From Pseudomonadota bacterium (lineage in GTDB: Bacteria; Pseudomonadota; Alphaproteobacteria; Sphingomonadales; Sphingomonadaceae): a stretch of DNA of 64,000 bases. Location: the NCBI GenBank assembly GCA_020160755.1, contig JAIUPN010000003.1, positions 62,001 through 126,000 of the forward strand, read 5' to 3'. Under the pieces are notes generated by a model. The model did not search any database, was not told where the DNA came from, and saw only the letters and a program-made list of their open reading frames with translations. The position numbers and the translations under genes are program-made. This document shows positions 28,612-38,061 of this stretch, piece by piece. Position 1 is the stretch's first letter. Every line of letters starts with the position of its first letter.

Positions 28612-30876
28612 TTATTGCGCGATGCCGCCCGCCGCGAGCACCGCTAGCGTGACGAGATCCGACGCCGTCGACGCCATCGTCGCGACCTGCACCGGCTTTT
28701 CCATGCCGACGAGCATCGGGCCGATCACCGCGCCGCCGCCGAGTTCGCGGAGCAGCTTGGCGGACAAATTGGCCGATTGCAGTCCGGGCATGACAAGCAC
28801 GTTCGCGGGTCCCGACAGGCGGCAGAAGGGATAATTCTTCATCACCTTTTCGTTGAGCGCGACGTCGGGCGCCATTTCGCCTTCATATTCGAAGCCGGGC
28901 TTCCGCTGGTCGAGGATCGACACCGCTTCGCGAATGCTCTCGAGCCAGCTGCCTTCCGGGTTGCCGAAGGTCGAGTAAGAGAGGAAGGCGACGCGCGGTT
29001 CGTGGCCCATGCGCCGCGCGACTTGCGCGGTACGCTCGGCGATATCGGCGAGCATCTCGGCGGTCGGCCGCTCGTTGACCGTGGTGTCGGCCATGAAGAT
29101 GGTGTGATGCTGGTCGACGAGAACATGGATGCCGAACGGCGTCTTGCCCTCGGCATGGTCGATCACGCGCCGGATTTCGCGCATCGACTGCGAATAGGTG
29201 CGCGTCGTGCCGGTAATCATCGCATCGCCGAGCCCCATCTTGAGCAGCAGCGAGCCGAAGATGTTGCGGTCGCGGTTGACCATCCGTTCGACGTCGCGGC
29301 GGAGGTATCCGCGCCGCTGCAGCCGCTCGTAAAGCATGTCGACCATCTGCGGCACATGCGGCGAATTGACGCTGTTGTGGACCTCGAAGCTTTCGGCGTC
29401 GGCGACGCCCATCGCGCGCAGCTTGTCGTGCAGCCCCTCGCGCCCGACGAGCACGGGAATCCCGTAACCGCCGTCGCGGAACTGGATTGCGGCGCGCAGC
29501 ACGACTTCCTCTTCGCCCTCGGCAAAAACGACGCGCTTCGGATTGTTGCGCGCGGCTTCATAGGCGAGCGTGAGTACCGAGGTCGTCGGGTTGAGCCGCG
29601 CGCGGAGCTGCGTGCGATAATCGTCGAGATTCTCGATCGGGCGCTGTGCGACACCGGTCTTCATCGCGGCTTCGGCAACCGCAGCGGGCACGATTTCCAT
29701 CAGCCGCGGGTCGAAGGGCGAGGGGATGATATATTCGGGGCCGAAGCTTGAGGCGCGCCCACCATACGCCGCGGCGACTTCCTCCGGAACCTGCTGGCGC
29801 GCAAGGTCGGCGATCGCATAGGCGGCCGCGATCTTCATCTCTTCGTTGATCGCGGTCGCATGGACGTCGAGAGCGCCGCGGAAGATGAAGGGGAAGCAGA
29901 GGACGTTGTTGACCTGGTTCGGATAGTCCGAGCGTCCGGTCGCGATGATCGCGTCGGGTCGGGCTGCCCTCGCATCGGGGGGCGAGATTTCGGGATCGGG
30001 ATTCGCCATCGCGAAGATGATCGGCGCGGGCGCCATGTCCTTCACCATCTCGGGCTTCAGCGCGCCCGCGGCCGACAGGCCGAGGAAGACGTCGGCGCCG
30101 ACGAGCGCTTCGGTCAGGTCGCGCGCTTCGGTCGGAACCGCATGCGCCGATTTCCACTGGTCCATTCCGTCGGTACGGCCCTGATAGATCGTACCCTTGC
30201 GGTCGCACATGATGACATTTTCGTGCCGCACGCCCATCGCCTTGATCAGTGCAGTGCACGCGATTGCCGCCGCGCCGGCGCCGTTGACGACGACCTTCAC
30301 CGTCGCAAGGTCACGCCCCGTCAGATAACAGGCGTTGATCAGGCCCGCGGCGGTGATGATTGCGGTGCCGTGCTGGTCGTCATGGAACACGGGGATGTTC
30401 ATGCGTTCCTTGAGCGCCGCCTCGATGATGAAGCAGTTCGGTGCAGCGATATCTTCGAGATTGATGCCGCCGAAGCTCGGGGCGAGCAGTTCGACCGCCT
30501 CGATAAAGCGCTGGGGATCTTCGGTGTCGACTTCGAGGTCGATCGAATCGACGTCGGCGAAGCGCTTGAACAGCACCGCCTTGCCTTCCATCACCGGCTT
30601 CGACGCGAGCGCGCCAAGATTGCCGAGACCGAGGATCGCGGTGCCGTTCGAGATCACCGCGACCAGATTGCCCTTGATCGTGTAATCATAGGCTTTCGCG
30701 GGATCTTCTGCGATCGCCTTCACCGGAACGGCGACGCCGGGCGAATAGGCAAGGCTGAGGTCGCGCTGGGTTGCCATCGGTTTCGACGCGACGATCTCGA
30801 TTTTCCCGGGCCGCCCATATTCGTGGTAAAGCAGGGCCTCGCGGTCCGAAAACTGTACCTTGCTGCCGCTGTCCAT
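28612..30876 (-). CDS. maeB: NADP-dependent malic enzyme with C-terminal phosphotransacetylase-like domain
   Basis: A 754-residue malic enzyme converting malate to pyruvate, CO2 and NADPH. The malic domain begins near [20 protein letters not shown] and includes [16 protein letters not shown], and an NAD(P)-binding segment reads [16 protein letters not shown]. From about residue 430 a phosphate-acetyltransferase-like domain follows, which in the MaeB class is regulatory rather than catalytic. I place the start at the ATG at 30876, seven bases after GAGAGG; the adjacent ATG at 30879 is equally possible. It is divergent from mutS. Confidence 0.93.
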   Translation of the reverse strand: MDSGSKVQFSDREALLYHEYGRPGKIEIVASKPMATQRDLSLAYSPGVAVPVKAIAEDPAKAYDYTIKGNLVAVISNGTAILGLGNLGALASKPVMEGKAVLFKRFADVDSIDLEVDTEDPQRFIEAVELLAPSFGGINLEDIAAPNCFIIEAALKERMNIPVFHDDQHGTAIITAAGLINACYLTGRDLATVKVVVNGAGAAAIACTALIKAMGVRHENVIMCDRKGTIYQGRTDGMDQWKSAHAVPTEARDLTEALVGADVFLGLSAAGALKPEMVKDMAPAPIIFAMANPDPEISPPDARAARPDAIIATGRSDYPNQVNNVLCFPFIFRGALDVHATAINEEMKIAAAYAIADLARQQVPEEVAAAYGGRASSFGPEYIIPSPFDPRLMEIVPAAVAEAAMKTGVAQRPIENLDDYRTQLRARLNPTTSVLTLAYEAARNNPKRVVFAEGEEEVVLRAAIQFRDGGYGIPVLVGREGLHDKLRAMGVADAESFEVHNSVNSPHVPQMVDMLYERLQRRGYLRRDVERMVNRDRNIFGSLLLKMGLGDAMITGTTRTYSQSMREIRRVIDHAEGKTPFGIHVLVDQHHTIFMADTTVNERPTAEMLADIAERTAQVARRMGHEPRVAFLSYSTFGNPEGSWLESIREAVSILDQRKPGFEYEGEMAPDVALNEKVMKNYPFCRLSGPANVLVMPGLQSANLSAKLLRELGGGAVIGPMLVGMEKPVQVATMASTASDLVTLAVLAAGGIAQ

Positions 30877-31006
30877 CATTAATCCTCTCAACTGATCCAC
30901 AAGCTGCGCGCCCGAGCCCTTTCCCTAACGTCGCCTTGGCGAAATGGAACCCGCGAATCGCGCGCGCGTCTTGCCACGGCCCTATATCCATCCCAAAGCA
31001 TGTCGC

Positions 31007-33667
31007 ATGCCTGTCACTGCCCGCTCCGCTGCCAATTCGAATAGCCCCGCGCCTGCCGCTACGCCGATGATGGCGCAATATTGGTCGCTGAAGGCCAGGG
31101 CGGGCGACTGCCTGCTCTTTTATCGCATGGGCGACTTTTTCGAATTGTTCTTTGACGATGCGAAGGCGGCCGCCGCGACGCTCGACATCGCGCTGACGTC
31201 GCGCGGCGAACATGACGGGCAGCCGGTGGCGATGTGCGGCGTGCCGGTGCATGCCGCCGAATCCTATCTCGCGCGGTTGATCCGCGCCGGTCACCGCGTC
31301 GCGATCGCCGAACAGGTCGAGACTCCCGCCGAAGCGAAAGCACGTGGCGGGTCGAAGGCGCTCGTCGCGCGCGACATCGTGCGCTTCGTCACCGCCGGCA
31401 CGCTGACCGAGGAAAGCCTGCTCGAAGGGCGTAGTGCGAACCGGCTCGCCGCGCTGGCGCAGATCGGCAGCGACGGCGAGGTGGCGATTGCGGCCGCCGA
31501 TATCTCGACCGGCCGCTTCGAGGTGGTCGCAGTGCCGGCGCTGGCGGTCGATGCCGAACTGGCCCGGCTCGCGCCGTCCGAATTGCTGCTCAGCGAGGCG
31601 GCCGATGCGTTGCCGATTTCGTCGGCGCGCCAGCTCGTCCGGCGTCCGGCATCGGATTTTTCGAGCACGAGCGCGCAGAAACGCCTCGAAAGCTTTTTCG
31701 GCGTCCAGACACTCGACGGCTTCGGCCAGTTCTCCCGCGGGGAGGTCGCCGCGATGGGGGCGCTGATCGCCTATCTCGACCATGTCGGGACCGGCGGGCC
31801 GACCTTCCTCCAGCCGCCGGTGCGTCACCTTGCGTCGGGGCGGATGGCAATCGACGCGGCAACGCGCGAGAGCCTTGAACTCGTCCGCACCATGGCGGGC
31901 GCGCGCGACGGCAGCCTGCTCGGCACGATCGACCGCACCGTTACCGCGGCGGGGGGGCGCCTGCTCGCCGACGATCTTGCCAGCCCGCTGACCGACAAGG
32001 CCACGATTCTCGATCGGCTTGACCTCGTCGATGGACTCGCACGCGATGCGCTGTGGCGCGGCGAACTGCGCTCGGCGCTGCGAGCGCTGCCCGATGCCGG
32101 GCGCGCTCTCGGCCGCCTCGTTGCGGGCCGCGGCGGACCGCGCGACCTTGCGCAGCTTCGCGACGCGCTGGGCGGCGCGCGACTCCTGCGCGAGCATCTC
32201 GCACGCCGCGTCGACCTGCCGCCGCTGCTCGCGCGGCTGCTTCCCGGACTCGACGGCCATGGCGCGCTCGTCGACGAACTGACGCGCGCGCTGATCGAAA
32301 CCCCGCCGGTCGACGCCGCGCAGGGCGGCTATGTTGCCGAGGGCTATGACCATGCGCTCGATGCGCTACGCGAAACCGCGCGCGACGGGCGCAAGGCGAT
32401 CGCCGCGCTTGAGGCCGACTATCGCGACCGCACCGGCATCGCCTCACTCAAAATTCGCCACAATGGCGTGCTCGGCTACCATGTCGAGGTGCCCGCGAAG
32501 CATGCCGATGCGCTGATGGCACCCGAATCGGGCTTCATCCATCGCCAGACGCTCGCGGGCGTGGTGCGCTTCAACTCGTCGGATCTGCACGAAGCGGCGA
32601 GCCGGGTGACGCAGGCGGGGGTGCATGCGGTCGCCGCCGAGGCCGCGCATCTCGAATCGCTCACTGACGCAGCGATCGCGCGGCGCGAGGCGATTGCCGC
32701 CTCGTGCGACGTGCTCGCGCGGATCGATGTCGCTGCCGCGCTCGCGGACCATGCGATGAGTCACAATTGGTGCCGTCCTGACCTTGCCGACGATCCGTGC
32801 CTCCACGTGACCGGTGGCCGGCATCCCGTGGTCGAGGCGGCGCTTGCGAAATCGGGCGAGCGTTTCGTGCCCAATGATGTGTCCTTGTCGGAACGCGACC
32901 GGCTCTGGCTCGTCACCGGCCCGAACATGGGCGGTAAATCGACCTTCCTGCGCCAAAATGCGCTGATCGTCGTGCTCGCGCAGGCGGGCGGGTTCGTGCC
33001 CGCTGCCGCCGCGCGGCTCGGGCTCGTCGACCGGCTGTTCAGCCGTGTCGGTGCCAGCGACAATCTCGCGCGCGGGCGCTCGACCTTCATGGTCGAAATG
33101 GTCGAAACCGCGGCGATCCTGGCGCAGGCGACCCCGCAAAGCTTCGTCATCCTCGACGAGGTCGGGCGCGGTACCTCGACCTATGACGGGCTCGCGCTCG
33201 CTTGGTCGGTGGTCGAGGCGGTGCATGAAGTGAACAAGTGCCGCTGCCTCTTCGCGACGCATTATCACGAGCTCACGCGGCTCGCCGAAACGCTGAACGC
33301 GCTCTCGCTCCACCATGTTCGCGCGCGCGAATGGCAGGGCGATCTTGTCCTGCTCCACGAAGTCGCCGAAGGCCCCGCCGACCGCAGTTACGGGCTCGCG
33401 GTCGCGCGGCTCGCCGGTGTACCGGCGGGCGTCGTCAAGCGCGCCGAGGCGGTGCTGGCAAAGCTTGAAGCCGGGCGCGAGGCGACCGGCGGGCTCGCCG
33501 CGGGGCTGGACGATCTGCCGCTGTTCGCGGCGACGCTTGCCGAAGCGCCCGCAGCGGCGAAAGATGCGCTGCGCGAAGCGCTGAGCCAGATCGATCCCGA
33601 CGCGCTGGCACCGCGCGAGGCGCTCGACGCGCTTTATGCGCTCAAGCGTTTGACGGCGGACGAATAG
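31007..33667 (+). CDS. mutS: DNA mismatch repair protein MutS
   Basis: MutS (886 residues) recognises mismatches and starts repair with MutL. The recognition motif is GDFFELF with Phe44 and Glu46. The connector and clamp domains follow, and the ATPase has GPNMGGKST (Walker A, about 638-646), FVILDEVGRGTST (Walker B and D loop) and the ATHYHELTRLAE switch. ATGs at 30944, 31007 and 31067 are in frame; 31007 is a compromise, since everything before MMAQYW is unconserved. glnD follows 15 bases later. A damaged alkyltransferase gene is a near neighbour. Confidence 0.95.
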   Translation: MPVTARSAANSNSPAPAATPMMAQYWSLKARAGDCLLFYRMGDFFELFFDDAKAAAATLDIALTSRGEHDGQPVAMCGVPVHAAESYLARLIRAGHRVAIAEQVETPAEAKARGGSKALVARDIVRFVTAGTLTEESLLEGRSANRLAALAQIGSDGEVAIAAADISTGRFEVVAVPALAVDAELARLAPSELLLSEAADALPISSARQLVRRPASDFSSTSAQKRLESFFGVQTLDGFGQFSRGEVAAMGALIAYLDHVGTGGPTFLQPPVRHLASGRMAIDAATRESLELVRTMAGARDGSLLGTIDRTVTAAGGRLLADDLASPLTDKATILDRLDLVDGLARDALWRGELRSALRALPDAGRALGRLVAGRGGPRDLAQLRDALGGARLLREHLARRVDLPPLLARLLPGLDGHGALVDELTRALIETPPVDAAQGGYVAEGYDHALDALRETARDGRKAIAALEADYRDRTGIASLKIRHNGVLGYHVEVPAKHADALMAPESGFIHRQTLAGVVRFNSSDLHEAASRVTQAGVHAVAAEAAHLESLTDAAIARREAIAASCDVLARIDVAAALADHAMSHNWCRPDLADDPCLHVTGGRHPVVEAALAKSGERFVPNDVSLSERDRLWLVTGPNMGGKSTFLRQNALIVVLAQAGGFVPAAAARLGLVDRLFSRVGASDNLARGRSTFMVEMVETAAILAQATPQSFVILDEVGRGTSTYDGLALAWSVVEAVHEVNKCRCLFATHYHELTRLAETLNALSLHHVRAREWQGDLVLLHEVAEGPADRSYGLAVARLAGVPAGVVKRAEAVLAKLEAGREATGGLAAGLDDLPLFAATLAEAPAAAKDALREALSQIDPDALAPREALDALYALKRLTADE

Positions 33668-33682
33668 GATGGGGTTCGGGCG

Positions 33683-36442
33683 ATGAGCGACCTGTTCGAC
33701 AATCTCGACCAGCGCCGGGCGATCATCGACCGGCGCGACCTCGCGGCCCGGCTCGACGCGATCGGCATCGAAAGCAGCGATTCGGCGGCGCGGCGGCGTG
33801 CGATGGTGGCGCTGCTCAAGGCGGCGCTCGACGACGGGCGCACCGAAATCGAGCGGCGGCTCCTCGAACGGCCGTCGTCGGGGCGGGTCGCGGCGAATGC
33901 GACAGCTTTCCTCATCGACCAGATCATCCGGCTCAGCCATGATTTCACCATCGGCTATCTCTATCCTTCGGCCAACCGCTCGGCGGGCGAGCGTATCACG
34001 CTGATCGCGGTCGGCGGCTATGGGCGCGGCGAAATGGCGCCGCACAGCGACATCGACATCGGCTTTCTGACGCCGTTCAAGCAGACGAGCTGGACCGAGC
34101 AGGTGATCGAGGCGCAGCTCTATACGTTGTGGGACCTCGGACTGAAGGTCGGTCATTCGAGCCGGTCGCTCGACGAAATGATCCGCGCCGCGAAGGAGGA
34201 TCTGACGATCCGCACTGCGCTCCTCGAAGGGCGCTTCGTCTGGGGCGACCGCGACCTGTACGACCAGGCGTCGGCGCGGTTCGATGCCGAGGTCGTCGCG
34301 GGCAATGCCCGCGCCTTCGTTGCCGAAAAGCTCGCCGAACGCGACGAGCGGCACAAGCGCATGGGCGATTCGCGCTATGTCGTCGAACCCAATGTGAAGG
34401 AAGGGAAGGGCGGTCTGCGCGACCTCCACACGCTCTTCTGGATCGGCAAGTTCATCCACCGCGTGCGCACCGTCCCCGAGCTGGTCGACGCGGGGCTGAT
34501 GTCGGCGCGCGAGCTTCGCCAGTTCGAGCGCGCCGAAAATTTCCTGCTCGCGGTGCGCTGCCACCTCCATATCCTCGCCGGCCGCGCCGAGGACCGGCTG
34601 ACCTTCGATTTCCAGCCCGAAATCGCGCGCCGCATGCATTTTGCCGACCGGCCGGGGAAGAGCGCGGTCGAGCGTTTCATGCAGCTCTATTTCCTCCACG
34701 CCAAAAGCGTCGGCGACGTCACCGGCACCTTCCTCGCGCACCTCGACGACCAGATGGCGGCGCGCGGAAGGCGCTTCCTGCCGACAATCCGTCGGCGGCC
34801 GGGAAAGCTCCACGGTTTTGTGCTCGACCGCGGCCGCCTCGCGCTGCCGTCGGACGACTTCTTCCAGCAGGATCCGGTGCGACTGGTCGAAATTTTTGCG
34901 CTCGCCGACAAGCACGGGCTCGAAATCCATCCGCAGGCGATGCGGCAGGCGCGCCACGACGCAAAGCTGATCGAGACGCAGGGCGTGCGCCGCATCGCGC
35001 GCGCGAACGAGCTGTTCCTCGACGTGCTGACGTCCCCACGCGATCCCGAAACGGTACTGCGCTGGATGAACGAGGCGGGGGTGTTCGGCCGCTTCGTTCC
35101 CGATTTCGGCCGCGTCGTCGCGCAGATGCAGTTCGACATGTACCATCATTATACGGTCGACGAGCACACGATCCGCGCGATCGGATTGCTGGCGGATATC
35201 GAACAGGACCGGCTCAAGGACGATCATCCGTTGTCGACCGCGATCATGGACCAGATCCATTCGCGGCGGGTCATCTACGTCGCGGTGCTGCTCCACGACA
35301 TCGCCAAGGGGCGCGGCGGCGATCATAGTGTGCTGGGCGCGGAACTGGCGCTGCGCGTATGCCCGCGATTGGGGCTCAGCGCGGCCGAGACCGAGACGGT
35401 GTCGTGGCTCGTGCGCTATCACCTCCTGATGTCGGCGACCGCATTCAAGCGCGACCTGGCCGATTTCAAAACGATCCTCGACTTCGCACAGATCGTGCAA
35501 AGCCCCGAACGTCTCCGCCTGCTCCTCGTGCTCACCGTTGTCGATATCCGCGCGGTCGGGCCGGGTGTTTGGAACAGCTGGAAACGGCAATTGCTCACCG
35601 AACTCTTCGACGCCGCCGAAGAGGTGCTGCGCCTTGGCCACAAGCAGAAAGGGCGCGAGACGCGGATCGCGGCGAAGAAGGAGGCGGCGCAGGCCCTGCT
35701 CGGCCTCGATGCGAAAGCCTTTGCCAGGCTGATCCGGCCGCTCCCTGAAAGCTACTGGATCGCCGAGCCGGTCGAAGTGATCGCCGCGAACCTGCGTCAC
35801 ATGCAGGAAGCCGGCGACGCCCCGCTCCACATCGCCGCGGTGCCCGACGAGGATCGCGGCGCGACGCTCGTCATGGTGCTCGCTGCCGACCATCCCGGGC
35901 TTTTCTACCGCATGGCGGGAGGCATCCATCTTGCCGGCGGCAACATCATCGACGCGCGCATTCACACGACGCGCGACGGGCTCGCGCTCGACAATTTCCT
36001 CGTTCAGGATCCGCTCGGCCGGCCGTTTGCCGAGGCCGGGCAGATCGACCGGCTGACCCGCGCGATCGAGGATGCGCTCGCGAACCGCCATAAATTGCTG
36101 CCGAAACTCGAAGCGCGCGCCTTGCCGCGTACCCGCGCCGAGGCGTTTCGCGTCGCGCCGAACGTCTTCGTCGACAACAAGGCCTCCAACCGGTTTACGG
36201 TCATCGAGATCAACGCGCAGGACCGTCCGGCCTTGCTCAACCAGCTCGCCTATGCGCTGTTCCAGTCGAAGGTGACGGTGCACTCGGCGCATGTCGCGAC
36301 CTATGGCGAACGCGCGGTCGATACATTTTACGTGACGGACCTGATCGGCGACAAGATCGATGGAGCGGCGCGCGTGAAAAGCCTCGAGAAACGCCTGCTC
36401 GAAGCGGCGACAAACCACGCCGAGGATGCGGTCGCAGCCTAG
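33683..36442 (+). CDS. glnD: Bifunctional PII uridylyltransferase/uridylyl-removing enzyme
   Basis: GlnD (919 residues) senses glutamine and uridylylates or deuridylylates the PII proteins, linking nitrogen status to glutamine synthetase and NtrBC. The nucleotidyltransferase motif GGYGRGEMAPHSDIDI is near residue 111. The HD domain (LLHDIAKGRGGDHS) is near 535, and two ACT domains (around 740 and 850) end the protein. All catalytic residues of both activities appear intact. Its TAG overlaps the stop of the convergent ogt remnant by four bases (CTAG). The mutS-glnD pairing is common in alphaproteobacteria. Confidence 0.96.
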   Translation: MSDLFDNLDQRRAIIDRRDLAARLDAIGIESSDSAARRRAMVALLKAALDDGRTEIERRLLERPSSGRVAANATAFLIDQIIRLSHDFTIGYLYPSANRSAGERITLIAVGGYGRGEMAPHSDIDIGFLTPFKQTSWTEQVIEAQLYTLWDLGLKVGHSSRSLDEMIRAAKEDLTIRTALLEGRFVWGDRDLYDQASARFDAEVVAGNARAFVAEKLAERDERHKRMGDSRYVVEPNVKEGKGGLRDLHTLFWIGKFIHRVRTVPELVDAGLMSARELRQFERAENFLLAVRCHLHILAGRAEDRLTFDFQPEIARRMHFADRPGKSAVERFMQLYFLHAKSVGDVTGTFLAHLDDQMAARGRRFLPTIRRRPGKLHGFVLDRGRLALPSDDFFQQDPVRLVEIFALADKHGLEIHPQAMRQARHDAKLIETQGVRRIARANELFLDVLTSPRDPETVLRWMNEAGVFGRFVPDFGRVVAQMQFDMYHHYTVDEHTIRAIGLLADIEQDRLKDDHPLSTAIMDQIHSRRVIYVAVLLHDIAKGRGGDHSVLGAELALRVCPRLGLSAAETETVSWLVRYHLLMSATAFKRDLADFKTILDFAQIVQSPERLRLLLVLTVVDIRAVGPGVWNSWKRQLLTELFDAAEEVLRLGHKQKGRETRIAAKKEAAQALLGLDAKAFARLIRPLPESYWIAEPVEVIAANLRHMQEAGDAPLHIAAVPDEDRGATLVMVLAADHPGLFYRMAGGIHLAGGNIIDARIHTTRDGLALDNFLVQDPLGRPFAEAGQIDRLTRAIEDALANRHKLLPKLEARALPRTRAEAFRVAPNVFVDNKASNRFTVIEINAQDRPALLNQLAYALFQSKVTVHSAHVATYGERAVDTFYVTDLIGDKIDGAARVKSLEKRLLEAATNHAEDAVAA

Positions 36443-36996
36443 AAATCAAATCCCTGCTGAGCCGGAGCGACGGTGATCGCCACGCCTTCGAGTTCGAGCA
36501 TCCGGGCTTTGGACATCGAACCGCCCGGTGCCGAAAACCCTCCGATCTTGCCGCCCGCCGCCAGGACGCGGTGGCAGGGGATAATCAGCGGAATGGGGTT
36601 CGTCGCCATCGCCTGCCCGACGGCACGGGCATGTTCGGGACCGGCGTCCAGCGCCTGCGCGACGGCGCCATAGGTGGTCGTTTCACCCCAGCCGAGCGTG
36701 CGGACGAACGCATAAACCTATGCGAAAAAGGGGGGCTGCCGGCCGGGATCGACCGGTATCTCGAAAAACTCGATCCGCTCGCCGTCGAAATAGCGGATAG
36801 CGGCGTCGATGACCGCCGCTATTCCGACCGGCGGCTCCGCGCGTACAGCGCCGGGTAGGCGGCGCAAGATGGATCGTTCGGTTTCGAGCGCAGTCGGGGC
36901 CGGCAAGCGAAGACTCGTGACAGCGCCGTCCATCCAGCCGATCGCCGCTACGCCGGCCGCGGTTTCGAGAAGCTGATACGCGTTATGGCCGACCAT
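36439..36996 (-). pseudogene. ogt: Methylated-DNA-protein cysteine methyltransferase, split by an in-frame TAG
   Basis: Read through, this is a 185-codon O6-alkylguanine-DNA alkyltransferase. The N-terminal domain runs from MVGHNAYQLLETAAGVAAIG to PPFFA, then a TAG at 36720-36718 interrupts the frame. The catalytic domain continues in the same frame with VYAFVRTLGWGETTTYGAVA, the active-site PCHRV and the GGFSAPGG loop, ending at 36439. Everything downstream of the stop looks conserved, so this is a recent single-base change, a sequencing error or a suppressed stop. As read, the product lacks the catalytic cysteine. It follows the esterase gene on the same strand. Confidence 0.85.
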
Positions 36997-37065
36997 GCCC
37001 CGTCCTTCATACTCAAAGCGGATATAGGGCCGCTTCTGGCCGAAAACCATATCGCCCGCGATGGC

Positions 37066-38025
37066 TCAGTCGCGCGGCGGCCCCGCCATGATTGCCGCCG
37101 CCGCCAGCAGTCCGCCGTTGAAACGCTGCGACAGCGCGGCGTCGGGAATCGCGTTGAACGCATGGATCGCGCCAGCATAGCTGTGCAGGTCGACGGGAAC
37201 CCCCGCCGCCACGAGGCGGCGCGCATAGTCGAGATTCTCGTCGAAGAAGAGATCGAGGCTGCCGGTCGCGATATAAGCGGGGGGCAGGTTCGACAGATCC
37301 TCGGCAAGGCTCGGCGAAAACCAGCCGCGCCGGATATCGTCGGCCGTGTAATCACCCTGCAGCGCGCGCCAGCCGAAGCGGTTGCTCGCGCGCGTCCAGA
37401 TGAATTCGCCGGTCGTCGGATTGTCGTACGGACAGGCATCGCTGCCGGTGCGGTGATCGAGCATCGGATAGGTCAAGAGCTGGCCCGCGATCGCCGGTCC
37501 GCCAAGGTCGCGCGCCATGATCGCGAGCGCGGCGGCGAGCCCGCCGCCCGCGCTCTCGCCCGCGACGACGATCCGGCTCGCGTCGAACCCGAACGCATCG
37601 GCCTGCGCTGCGAGCCAGCTCAGCGCCGAATGGCAATCTTCCTGCGGTGCCGGGAAGGGATTTTCGGGGGCGAGGCGATATTCGACCGACGCGACCGGCA
37701 CGCCGGCGGCCGCAGCCAGCGCTGCTGGCCCCGCCTGCATTTGCTCGACCGATCCCATCACCATACCACCGCCATGGATATGAAGGATTGCGCCGCCGTC
37801 CGGGCGCGTTGTGGCCGGGCGATAGAGGAAGATCCGAATGTCGGAACCGCCATGGATCGACGGCACGACGAGCTTTTCCGGCGCGATGACCGGCGGCGGC
37901 AGGATCGAATAAGTCTCCGCTGCCTTGGCGCGAATCCGGGCAATCGGTGCAGAATCGAGATCGACCCGGGGGAACAGGTCGATGATCGGCGCGATCTCGC
38001 GGTCGACGAGGTGGCGGGTGTCCAT
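37066..38025 (-). CDS. Alpha/beta hydrolase (hormone-sensitive-lipase-type esterase)
   Basis: A 319-residue cytosolic esterase of the HSL or bacterial type IV family. The oxyanion motif HGGGM is at residues 84-88, the nucleophile Ser158 is in GESAGGG, the acid is Asp258 in TGSLDLFFDE and the base is His288 in GAIHAFN. No signal peptide is seen. The substrate is probably a short-chain acyl ester but cannot be fixed. It begins 36 bases after pheT on the same strand and precedes the broken ogt. Confidence 0.88.
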   Translation of the reverse strand: MDTRHLVDREIAPIIDLFPRVDLDSAPIARIRAKAAETYSILPPPVIAPEKLVVPSIHGGSDIRIFLYRPATTRPDGGAILHIHGGGMVMGSVEQMQAGPAALAAAAGVPVASVEYRLAPENPFPAPQEDCHSALSWLAAQADAFGFDASRIVVAGESAGGGLAAALAIMARDLGGPAIAGQLLTYPMLDHRTGSDACPYDNPTTGEFIWTRASNRFGWRALQGDYTADDIRRGWFSPSLAEDLSNLPPAYIATGSLDLFFDENLDYARRLVAAGVPVDLHSYAGAIHAFNAIPDAALSQRFNGGLLAAAAIMAGPPRD

Positions 38026-38061
38026 ATCAAACTCTCCCCTTTGTCGCCGGCGATGCGAAGA

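Noticed and set aside
32444..36418. A 1324-codon open frame on the minus strand opposite mutS and glnD
   Set aside because: It is antisense to two well-supported genes, has Arg/Asp/His-rich unnatural composition and no family resemblance. Long empty frames are expected at this GC content.
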